64,000 nucleotides of DNA. Source: Neelides folsomi (lineage: Eukaryota; Arthropoda; Collembola; Neelipleona; Neelidae). This document shows positions 1 to 10,437 of the stretch, piece after piece (positions within the stretch are counted from its first letter, which is position 1; every line of letters begins with the position of its first letter). A program made the position numbers and the translations under genes. The notes under the pieces were generated by a model, which saw only the letters and a list, made by a program, of their open reading frames with translations, was not told the DNA's origin and did not search any database. The DNA lies in the NCBI GenBank assembly GCA_034687125.1, contig JAQGBZ010000075.1, forward strand, positions 62,001-126,000, given 5' to 3'.

Positions 1-2809
1 CGACGCCTTTTACGTCAATGTGCGACTGCTAGGGACGAGATTGATAGAGTTTCAAATGAAATTGAAAATCTTGATAGGCAGAGACGAAAAATTAAAGAAG
101 ATATCAAGGCACATGATCCGTCTGATGTTGAACATGTCACAAACCTTCAAGAGGCTTTGAAATACGTTGAAGAGAAGGTAAAATATTTACTATTTCAAGT
201 AAACGGACTTCCGCTTTTGAATAAGCGGATCTCCGCTTTTAAATAACCGGACTTACGCTTTCATATAAGCGGACCTCCGGTTTTAAATAACCGGACCTCC
301 GCTTAGTAAGTAGGCTTATAAATAATGAATTTCGTCTAATTAATCACATGATACCTTTGACTTTTTAGATGGATGAAGTTCGGAATAAATATGCTGAACT
401 GGAAGAACCTGAATTTGACGCCATTGGTTTGGAGGAGAGTGAAGCAGCGTTTGTGTGCACACAACTTTTTGCTGAGAGTGTTACTTCCCTAGCACAACTA
501 ACTGCTACGAATGAAATTTTAGAAAGAATTAAAATCGTTAAAGATCAGGTAGAATTATAATAATCTTTACACAGGCCTACGACCAACAGAAAAATAATAT
601 TTCGTGTTTATCAATACACTTACTACTCAATATAGTACACAGAAATGTTTAAATCTGATTGTGGTTTATGAATTTTTAGCAAGAACGCGAGATTCGTGAT
701 CTTAGGACTGTAGTGAATCATTACGTGAGCGATTCGAACGTTGCTGAGCGTATGCGTGCTCCACCACCTCAAGCGTTCCAGCCGAAAGCACGAAGACTCA
801 CAGCAACGACTGCAGAACTACTCGGAGATCGTCGCGCCCTTATAGAGTAAATACACTTAACTAACAGAATTAAAAAACTAAAACGGATTGTTTCGCATAT
901 TTAGTTAATAGAAATTAGTAATTCTTGTAGAAATCTTTCATGTAGTCAAGTTGTTTTTTCTTTGAAGTGTTAAAATTCTTATTAGTCGATTTAAAAAGAC
1001 TAACACTATTAATGAAGTGAAAATGTGTATGATAAAGACGGAATTCACCGCCGGTGGCCGATCAACCCAAAAACGTCTTTGACCGGCTGAGGAATAACGT
1101 CGTTTCAGCAGCCGCAGGTTCAAATAGCGGATCCATAAAAAGGCTCAGGGTAATTTAATTATTTGAATTATCATCAATTTCTATAAAATTACATTCATGC
1201 CAAAAAGGCTTCAATGTGTATTTAATAATTTTGTATGCATATAAATATTTACAGAGGAGAGATGAATCAACACGGGTTATTTTCTCTCTGGGACATTCGC
1301 AGTTTGGGCATGCTAAAGGCCTCCTTGCCCTTGATGTTGCCGGAAATAAAATTCATTCTGGTGGAAACGATGGGCTCGTAAAGACATGGGATCTTGAGAG
1401 GTAAGATAATTCAAAACCATATAATTTGTTTCAGGCTAATGGAGGAAAATAATAGTTTTCTAATCTAATTATTTTTATAGGAATATAGAAGTTCACAACA
1501 TGGCTTTAGGGCCACCTGTCCATGCAGTCAAATGGGATGCTTGCGGTAACGTTCTCCTAGCGGCTTCAGGAAACCAAGTTAAACTTGTTGACCTTCGACT
1601 CAATAAAGTCGTCGCTGCATTTCCGTAAGTGAACATTCAAATTTTATGTTGAAATGAAACTTTAATAGGGTTTGGATATATTGTACGTTTGAACTTTATC
1701 GAATAATTTATATAAAACTTTAGATCGAATGGAGATGTAAAAGGTTCGTTCGGGTCTGTGGATTCTCAAGTCAAAACATTCGCACTCACGGGTTCAAAGA
1801 TTTTCCTTGTAAGACTATTACCAATAATTAATATTTTTCTTTTGAATTGCTAGTAAAATGTGACATGTTATTATTGTAGCCATCGGGCGATTGCGTTCGA
1901 ACATTTGATCTTCGTAACATGTCAAACCATGGGCTTCTACCTGGCCGCCACGGTGCTCAGATTATGACCATTCTTTTCTCGCATAATCCAAAGAGACTCA
2001 TCACTGTAAGTCATCGTTAAATCATTTGAATTCAATTCTTTAATTTGTAATAATAATTTATATAAACACTATTCAAAAACTTGACATTTTTTGTTTTTCT
2101 CCAGGGCTCAAAGGATCATTCCATTAGGGTTTGGGATTTGAGTGAGAATACCATTGCATGGCCGACGACATTAGAACCACCACATTATGATGGGGTGGAA
2201 TGTCTGGCTGTCAGAGGCAATACCCTCATATCTGGATCGAGAGATTCTTGCTTAAAGGTGCTTACTAAATACATTTTAACTAACAAACACATTATGAAAA
2301 CAATAGATTTTTTGATTCCATCTTGGTTGTACATAATTATCTTCGATTGACTATTTAAATTGTATTGGTTAATATAATAATTCACTCAATCTCTTTGAAA
2401 TAGCGCTGGGATCTTGGGAGGAACGAGATGCGACAGTCACTAGTCAACGTGCATCCTTCTTGGGTGATTGGGGCGAGCTTCGTTGAGGGTTCTGTTCTTG
2501 TTACAGCTTCCAAAGACGGAATTATTAAAGTTTGGAATGAAGATATGAAAGAAGTCGCCTCGGTGGCCAATAAGGTATGAATTATTTTGAGAATTCAATT
2601 TTAATGATATTTCTTTTACTGATAATAAATGTAAATGATTTTTTTCTTAGGAGGGTTTGAGCTGTCTGGTATCTGATGAAAATCGAGTCTACACGGGTGG
2701 AAACAACGGTCAACTTGGACTTTGGAAGGTCAACACTTTCAATGCTTCACAGTCGTCACAGTTGCAGATGACCCAATCGACTGGAGCAATCCTCAATTCC
2801 GCATTCTAA
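1..2809 (+). CDS. KIF21: KIF21-type kinesin-4 motor, 3' part (coiled coil plus WD40 tail)
   Basis: The gene is open at the left edge, so the motor domain lies outside the window. Exons at about 1-177, 369-548 and 681-840 encode a charged coiled coil. A Ser/Pro-rich linker follows (about 1055-1150), and then a WD40 propeller built from small exons (about 1253-2809). Visible blades include GNDGLVKTWDLE, GSKDHSIRVWDL, PPHYDGVECLAVRG, GSRDSCLKRWDLG and ASKDGIIKVWN. The PPHYDG(V/I)ECLA block is characteristic of the KIF21A/B tail. KIF21 proteins are plus-end kinesins that restrain microtubule growth; the WD40 tail is the regulatory or cargo end. The reading frame closes through every splice junction I checked, and the stop is TAA at 2807-2809. 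Identity as KIF21 rather than another WD40 protein rests on the coiled-coil/WD40 order and this block. Confidence 0.85.
205..314. repeat. Five 22-bp tandem repeats in a KIF21 intron
   Basis: Five consecutive 22-bp units start at 205, 227, 249, 271 and 293. The consensus begins GGAC(C/T)TCCGCTTTT and ends AATAA(G/C)C. The inner part CGGA..TCCG is self-complementary, so each unit can form a small hairpin. The array fills much of the intron between the first two exons (about 178-368). Confidence 0.9.
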
Positions 2810-2855
2810 TAACTACAAATTCCTATTATACCTTACCTTGTTCTACCATTAATTT

Positions 2856-2861
2856 AATAAA
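2856..2861 (+). terminator. Poly(A) signal of KIF21
   Basis: AATAAA lies 47 bp after the KIF21 stop codon, in A+T-rich sequence. Confidence 0.6.
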
Positions 2862-3661
2862 CGTATTTTCGCATTTAAATAAATTATGTTCACTTTCCAC
2901 AATGGGAGATTATATCAATACATGAGATAAGAAAATAATAAACATTAAAAATTAGTCCACATTTTATCACAAATACTGAGATTTTTATTCGTACCCCTTT
3001 AAGCATTCATATAATTACACATCATAATAGTTATCATTTTAATAATTTATTTATCTGATAATGATAACGCATCGTTAAAGTTAATCAATTTAGGATATCC
3101 TTACTATTAAAAATAGATTAAGAATATACTATAATAAAGTCTTTAAAGTATACTATTATAGTTAAAACATCATTAAATCAAAAAAATATATCATTATTAC
3201 AAAACAATTTAAATTGACCCCTTTTGGACTATAAAAATATTGCGTTTTACTACAAATTATTAAGTATTTTAAGTTATGTCCACGTGTACGAATAATTGCG
3301 AAACAACGCGATCCCAGAGTCGTAGTACAAAGTTGTATAGATCTGCGAATTTTAATATGGGATATTGATAGTCTTATTTATCATATAAATCACTATTGGT
3401 TTCTCGAGAATGTTCATATTTAATTAACTATCATTTGTAGTATTTAAGTTTAAAGTAGCTTTAATTGATATAAGGCCAATTTAAATGGCTCATTAAGGTT
3501 TAATCACTTCCAAGACCTTACAGAGAATTGCCTCTCTTTTTAACACAAGATTAGTGAAGGGATATCAAATTGGCGCATTGAAGTGTGTTCTCATTGTACT
3601 CACAGTGCCTAATCGAAACGATCCGTAAAGATCTGTGTCTAAAAAAGTGTGAGGTTTGATG
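2862..3661. other. Intergenic, A+T-rich
   Basis: No open frame with family resemblance was seen on either strand. The stretch is poly(A/T)-rich up to about 3,500. It becomes more mixed near the calreticulin promoter. Confidence 0.6.
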
Positions 3662-3719
3662 TGACGTGTGTGGTGAATTTTCATTGGGAGTTTGTGAGAG
3701 CCAATGGTAAAGTGACGTG
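3662..3719 (+). promoter_or_regulatory. ER-stress-like elements upstream of calreticulin
   Basis: TGACGTG occurs at 3662-3668 and again at 3713-3719. The second copy is preceded by CCAAT (3701-3705) with exactly 9 bases between CCAAT and ACGTG, close to the ERSE layout CCAAT-N9-CCACG. An inverted CCAAT (ATTGG) is at 3683-3687. TGACGTG is the core of the XBP1/ATF6 UPRE. The elements lie 100-160 bp before the start codon of a classic unfolded-protein-response target. Whether they are promoter or 5' UTR depends on the unseen transcription start. Confidence 0.5.
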
Positions 3720-3821
3720 TCTAACCGGTGTCCCCGTGTGTCTCGTCTACTCTTCGCCAATTCTTCTCACTTTCATTCTTTGGCAGTCTCCGTGTGGACA
3801 TTGACGAAACTTCTCTTGGTC

Positions 3822-5493
3822 ATGAAGACGTTCTTCCTCCTCGCCCTCTTCGGCCTCGCCGCCGCCGAAGTCTTTTTTCATGAAAAGTTCTCGGATGGTA
3901 AGTGGTGAATTCCTCCTGAGAGGAATTCCAGTCTAAATCTCCGATTTTCTCTGCAGGATCTTGGGAGGATCGATGGGTGCAGTCGAAACATTCAGATTCC
4001 TATGGAAAGTTCGTCAACACGGCTGGAAAGTTTTATGGTGACGAAGTTGAAGACAAAGGTCAGTTTTCCATACATTAAATGGAATGAATGACAGATTGAG
4101 GATGTGAATTAACCGAATTTGTTAATTTTTAGGAATTCAGACGAGCCAGGACGCGCATTTCTATGCTACTTCTGCCAAATTCCCAAAGTTCACGAATGAG
4201 AAAAAGACGTTGGTCATTCAATTCAGCGTGAAACACGAGCAAAACATTGATTGTGGAGGTGGATACGTTAAGGCCTTCCCTTGCGATGTCGACCAGGAGA
4301 AGATCCACGGAGATACCACCTACAACATTATGTTCGGACCAGACATCTGCGGTCCAGGACACAAGAAGGTCCACGTCATCTTCAACTACAAGGGAAAGAA
4401 CCATCTTATCAACAAGTGAGTTCAATAATCATATTAAACCCTTTCTATTCTTAAATTATCATCTAACTAGTAAGTACACTTTCCTAATCTCTTTCAAGTA
4501 ACGCTTTTTTCTAATTTGGAACATTTTTCTTATTTTCTAGGGACATTCGTTGCAAGGATGATCAACAGACTCGTAAGTTTCAAATGATTAAAATATATTT
4601 TATTATTTTGAAAGGATTGACAAACGAAATAATTTTATCTTGTTTTATATAGACGTTTACACTTTAATCGTGGAGCCTGACAATACCTACAAGGTGCTCA
4701 TTGACGGAGTTGAAGAGTCAGCTGGATCTCTCGAGGAAAATTGGTCATTCCTCCCAGCAAAAACTATTAAGGTATGTTTAATCCTTTGCTCTATTGTAAA
4801 TTGATATCGAATCGTTTCGTACTTTGATGCTAATTTTTGTGTTTGTTTTATAGGACCCAGCTGCTTCAAAACCAGAGGATTGGGATGACAAGGCCACCAT
4901 TGATGATCCAGAAGATTCCAAGCCAGAAGACTGGGACCAGCCCGAACACATCCCAGACCCAGAAGCCAAGAAACCAGAGGATTGGGACGATGAAATGGAC
5001 GGTGATTGGGAACCAGTAAGTTTTAAAAACATTTAAAGTATTAAACTAAAAACTTAATGTCTTTGACCTATGACTAATAATTTAATGTGTTTTATAGCCA
5101 CAAGTTGACAACCCAGACTTCAAGGGAGAATGGAAACCAAAGCAGATTGACAACCCCAAATACAAGGGACCATGGGTTCACCCAGAAATCCCCAACCCAG
5201 AATACGCCCCAGACTCCGAGATCTACAAATTCAACGACTTCTGCAGCATCGGATTTGACCTCTGGCAAGTTAAGGCTGGAACCATCTTCGACAACGTTTT
5301 GATCTCTGACGACATCGCGGCTGCTAAGGCCGAGGAAACCGCCATCCTTGCACGTGCTGAGGCTGAGAAGAAGATGAAGGAGGAGGTTGAGGAGAAGGAG
5401 AGGAAAGAAAAGGAGGCTGAGACACCAAAGGAGGAGGAGAAGGATGACGAAGACGACGACGACGAAGAACCAGAGAAGCACGATGAGCTCTGA
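3822..5493 (+). CDS. CALR: Calreticulin, ER calcium-binding lectin chaperone
   Basis: A complete gene with small introns. It starts with a clear signal peptide ([16 protein letters not shown]). The N-domain follows, with the family signatures [14 protein letters not shown] and [11 protein letters not shown], whose two Cys form the family disulphide. The P-domain carries three KPEDWD-type repeats (about 4858-5017) and then the [15 protein letters not shown] / [13 protein letters not shown] repeats. The C-domain is a Lys/Glu/Asp-rich Ca2+-binding tail ending in the ER-retrieval tetrapeptide HDEL just before TGA at 5491-5493. It acts with the glycoprotein folding cycle and as a Ca2+ store in the ER lumen. 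Exon 1 ends at 3897 and exon 2 begins at 3957. Length (about 400 residues) is normal for the family. UPR-like motifs lie upstream. Confidence 0.97.
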
Positions 5494-5575
5494 TCCAAAA
5501 ACAAATACTACCAAACTTCTCTTCCTTATTTTTTCTTCTCTTTTGTGCATCACCGTGTCGATTATTTAATTTAAT

Positions 5576-5581
5576 AATAAA
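5576..5581 (+). terminator. Poly(A) signal of calreticulin
   Basis: AATAAA lies 83 bp after the stop codon, following a T-rich 3' UTR. Confidence 0.6.
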
Positions 5582-6556
5582 AAAACTCCTCTTTTCTACC
5601 AAACTTGGCTCTCGTTCTTTTCACCACTTTCACTAACAATGCCTATAGCACTTTATATTTACAAATGCATTTAACTTTAACATATTTGTTGTAAATTAGT
5701 CAATTTAAATTAATTTCAGTAAACTTAAAGACAGCCAAAAGTAATTACTTTTACCATTATAATAAAAATAATAATTATTTTTTTAAATAATGATTAATGA
5801 TTATTTTATTTCAAAACACATTGTAATAATCAAGTTATATTAAGCTTGAGGTTACTTATTTAATCAACTAAATCGGTTTATCAAGTCATACATAGTAAAA
5901 TAGTACACATTACACAGTAGGTCTCCCAATAAATTCTATCATTTTCATCTTGATATTACTAATAGCTTGCCAAAGCCAGTCATTATATTGATGAATCGAT
6001 AAATGTGGCAGGACTTATTATAATAACAGTTATTTATGTTACATAATTGATTTTGGCACTATAGCTCATATAAGTAAAATAATTAAATGTACTATATATG
6101 ATTTATAGACCCTTTGCTGGGATTTTTGTTGCTTTATAGGCCTAACATGACCTAACCGTTTCTGCATTAGATAGGGCTTTATTTCGGTCCTTTTTTGTCG
6201 CTCACAATACATTTGCAATGTCCATAGTGCTAAATAGTTAATAATACAGAATCAAGCCATAAATTAATTGTTATTCAATGTAATTAATTCTTGGTAATGA
6301 GGGGGCACGAAATGAATGAAAGTGATTCAGAGTTCAGGTATTTTTACCTGGAATTTTGTTCTTGTAGGGGCAACGTGTCACAATTTGGAGTTGACGAACT
6401 GGGCGTGGCGCCATCTTGGACGAACCTCTCATTCGCTTCTTGTTGATTTTGTTGTCATTTTGTGGGCCCGCTTTTGTCGCAGGAGAAGAACCCGCCGCCC
6501 CGCCGAGACGCGACTCATCACGATCGAAACCTCGGCCACCGATGAAGAGACCCATC
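5582..6556. other. Intergenic and PTBP 5' region
   Basis: Positions 5640-6300 are A+T-rich with no recognisable gene. From about 6400 the sequence becomes C+G-richer as it enters the PTBP first exon. An open frame runs upstream of the chosen PTBP start but encodes a hydrophobic leader with no place in this family. Confidence 0.5.
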
Positions 6557-9500
6557 ATGGCAGATGAAGACTCGCTTGTGGTAAGCCCGCTCTCTACTTC
6601 TACTCTTTTCTATTTCGTCTCAACTTCCGCTCTTTGTCCTTCGACAAAGACGCTCTCGACGTCGCGACCTCTTCGACATGGCCCTCTCACTTCCGATGAC
6701 CCTCGATTGTCCCAATTTTTCCGATATTAGAAAGCCAGATTTTTAAACTATACGACCTTCCCATAGCTGTCAAATGATTGAAAGCTGGCAAGAAATTTTC
6801 CATTTCCCTTTCATTCCCTGTCAAATAAATAAATTGAACAAACAAAGAAAAAAATTTTTTTGTCAACTTCTCCGTCTCAAATTGGGATTTATTAGTGAGG
6901 TTTATTGGCTTATGACATTATCCAACTAAATTTTAACTCAGATTGTCATTAAATTTATAGTTAGTTTAATTACAATTAGCATTTAATTGAGATCAACACT
7001 GTGCAAGGGCCCAAAAGTTCGTGTTAGATTATAAAAAGATGAGATTATGAGATACGGTCCGGGTGTAAGCGAAACATGTGGGAGAATTGCGTGTGTGGAA
7101 ATTTCGGATCAACATGTCGGGTTTTCCACTTGTGGGCACAAGCAACACTTGTTGATTGATCCTCGATCCCATCGTCCAACCTCTCCATCTCCTTTGTCAT
7201 TTTCCCATTCATCCTCCCTCACCTTTGACATAATCCTCCGCATCCATTGGGAGGTCAGAGGTCGAAAGGGATTTTGGTCATTATTTGTAATTTTTTGAAA
7301 AAGCAGAAGAGCGAGTGTGAAAAATTATAAAAATGTTGCGAGGGTCGAGGAGGTGTTTTGGTTTGAGGGCGTGTGGTTGTCGAGACTGCGCAGAGTGAGG
7401 TTGTGTGGAGACGCGTTCTTTTTTTTCGTCGCTGCTCCTGCCGGATCCTCCGCTGCGACTGCGATGGTGACGACCCTTCGTCTTTAAAATACAAGGCCAA
7501 GAGGTGTAATTGGAAATTGTTTGTTTGTGAAATCAGAGGGAGTCTGAAGTGATCGAGAACAACAATGAGAGCAAGAAGCTGCGACTGGAGAAGGCTCGTC
7601 CCTCCCGGGTCGTCCACATCCGCAACATCCCCGCCGACGTGTCCGAGACGGAAATCGTCCACTTGGGAATACCCTTTGGCCGTGTCTCCAACGTCCTTGT
7701 CCTTAAAGTACGTATTGACCCAATGCTCAATTATTCAAATACGCTCAACGATTTCACTCACCATTTTTGACATTTATTAGGGAAAGAACCAAGCGTTTTT
7801 GGAGCTTGCCGAAGAATCGGCAGCAACCGCCATGGTTTCCTATTTTACAAATTGCGCTGCCCAGTTGCGAGGCCGCTCGGTGTATGTTCAATTCTCAACC
7901 CACAGGGAATTAAAGACGGACCAATCACACTCGAACGCGAATTCAGCTGCACAGGTGAGAATTTTTTTAAATTTTTTACAATTCCTCATGATGTGTTCGT
8001 ACAGGCGGCTTTGGCAGCGGCCCAAGCGTTAGTGGGAACGGGTGAGACACAAGGGGGACCGAACACGGTGTTGAGGGTCATTGTAGAGCAGATGCTCTAT
8101 CCCGTCACTCTCGACGTTCTCTTCCAGATCTTCTCACGTGTCGGCAAGGTAGAGAAAACACCTGTTTGACAATTGTGGTATTGACATATGGGGATTTGAC
8201 AGGTGTTGCGGATCGTGACGTTTACTAAGAACGGATTCTTCCAAGCTTTGATTCAATACCCGGATGTTGTGATGGCCCAAGCAGCGAAACTCGTAAGTTA
8301 AATGACAGTTAATTTTTAAAAAATGAAAAACCAATGTTTGTGGGGTTGAGGGTTGAGGAGATGTGTGAATTTTTTGTGTTGTTCCTCAGACCCTTGATGG
8401 TCAAAACATTTACAATGGCTGCTGCACGTTGCGGATCGAGTATTCGAAGCTTGCGGCTCTCAACGTCCGTTACAACAACGACAAAAGCCGAGACTACACG
8501 AATCCCGCCTTGCCAACTGGCGAGCCGAACGACTTCCCCACATTGCACGGCATGTCTCCGTTCCCCGCTTCCTTCCCGTCCCTCCAGCTTGGTATTAAAA
8601 TTTCTTAAAAATTTTTCCTTTGCCCTTCTTGACATTTTAACTAATTTGGAATTGGAATGAAGGTTCTGTGCCACTGTCGGGGTTCAATGCTGTGGCAGCG
8701 TCCCTTGGGGGGAATAGAAATTCGTCAGCCCCTGGCTGCGTTCTCCTCGTCTCCAACCTCAACGAGGAGGTGACCATCATTAAAAAAAACCATCATCGTC
8801 ATTTTTATTGTCTCGTCTTCTCTTTTTTATATCATTTTTAACGTTTGTGTTCTCCCCACTTTAGCAAATCACCCCTGAGGGCCTTTTCACTCTCTTTGGT
8901 AATTTCTACACTTGTCTACTTTTGATCCTCCGCTTCTACTTAACTACTCACTCACTACCTACCACTACTACTACCAACTTCTTCACTTTTGATATTATCT
9001 CATTATCTTTGATCATATTTATTACTTTTATTCTTTTTATTCCTCCATGATTCCAATGGTTGTTGTTGACTTGAAGGTGTGTATGGGGACGTGACTCGGG
9101 TTAAGATTCTGTTCAACAAGAAAGACTCAGCCCTCGTGCAGATGAAGGAGCCTCCCCAGGCCCAACTAGGTATAACAATTGTTGGATTATTTTCAATAAT
9201 TGAAGATTGAAGAGATTTTAATGTGTAAAAAGTTATTTATTTAGAGAATTTTTAAATAATTGATGGATTGAATTAAATAGCTCTGACGTACCTTGACCGG
9301 CTGAAGCTGCAAGGTAAAGTTGTACGAGTGGCTCTGAGTCGCCACGGATCCGTCCAGATGCCCAAAGAAGGGCAGCCCGACGCCGGGCTTACCCGAGACT
9401 TTGCAGCATCGCCTCTACACAGATTCAAAGTACAGACATTTTTGATTATTAACAAATTCCAATAATTTTTTAGACGCGATGATATTTGATTTTTATTATG

Positions 9501-9923
9501 AAAATAAATGAGATCAAAATTTTTTAAAATTCGCTAATTTGAAATTAATTTGTTTTTAGAAACCGGACAGCAAAAACTACCAGAACATTTACGCCCCGTC
9601 GGCTACGCTCCACCTCTCAAACATCCCCGCATCCGTCGACGAAGAAGAAATCATGAACGCTTTTGCGCAGCACGGCTTCCAGCTCAAAGCCTTCAAGTTC
9701 TTTCCGTATGATGATTTAAATGATGATGATATTTTACACTAGAATTTTTAATTTTTATATAATTTTAATTGATCTAAATTATATTTTTAGGAAGGACAGG
9801 AAAATGGCTCTTTTGCAGCTTGGGTCGATCGAGGAGGCGGCCGAAGCTTTGATCAAAATGCACAACCACCAGCTGCGGGAAAACTCGCATCTTCGCGTGT
9901 CCTTCTCCAAATCCACAATTTGA
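6557..9923 (+). CDS. PTBP1: Polypyrimidine tract-binding protein, four RRMs
   Basis: The start chosen is ATG at 6557 (MADEDSLV). A roughly 950-bp first intron follows and then the exon at about 7537. RRM1 ([28 protein letters not shown]) is followed by the PTB-specific block [14 protein letters not shown]2 begins [20 protein letters not shown] and ends [22 protein letters not shown]3 ([42 protein letters not shown]) and RRM4 ([26 protein letters not shown] at the C-terminus) follow. PTB binds CU-rich RNA in the nucleus and represses exons and shapes 3' ends. All four RRMs are present in order. The Ala/Pro-rich linkers are short. An alternative in-frame ATG at 6542 would add five residues. Confidence 0.95.
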
Positions 9924-9968
9924 TGATGACCAATCACGTGCCTTCCAACTATTATCAACCCTGAGGGA

Positions 9969-9974
9969 AATAAA
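9969..9974 (+). terminator. Poly(A) signal of PTBP
   Basis: AATAAA lies 46 bp after the stop codon. Confidence 0.6.
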
Positions 9975-10437
9975 ATAATTTTTATTATGTTCTACTTAAA
10001 CAACAAATTGGCTCTTTGTTCACTTTTATTTCATTCATTGGAAATTTTCATTAATTCATCATAAACACATTGGATTTATAATTAATTATATAATTGATTT
10101 GCATAATATTCGTATACACAGCATTTGGTAATATTTATTGTATTAGATTACATATAATTGACTTGAATTTCGATTGAACAATGCAATGAGTTGATGAATG
10201 AACATTGAATTACAATTGAACAATGAATTCAATTCAACATTGAATTGCTAACATTGGAAATGGAGTTGATTCACTGAAAGTGAGTGAGAGGGCTTAGGGC
10301 ATAATGAGAGATATAATGGATAAGGGGATAAAAGTTGCCTGATGAGAAGCGATCGATTGCGGGACTTTTGTCATCATAGTTTTGCTCAATTGATGAGGGA
10401 GTAGTCGACGTCTTCGGTGGTCAACCAAGTAGGCGAG
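9975..10437. other. Intergenic with local AATTGAA/CATTGAA repetition
   Basis: No gene was seen. Between about 10,165 and 10,262 a low-complexity run repeats the words AACATTGAATT and AACAATGAATT about five times in direct and inverted form. The last ~100 bp is the presumed KDM4 promoter/5' UTR. Confidence 0.5.

Noticed and set aside
5092-5553. 153-codon minus-strand frame
   Set aside because: It is antisense to the acidic calreticulin tail; its Leu/Val/Phe-rich composition is the complement of Lys/Glu/Asp codons.
6416-6556. Signal-peptide-like extension upstream of the PTBP start
   Set aside because: PTB is nuclear; the hydrophobic leader has no place in the family and is probably 5' UTR.
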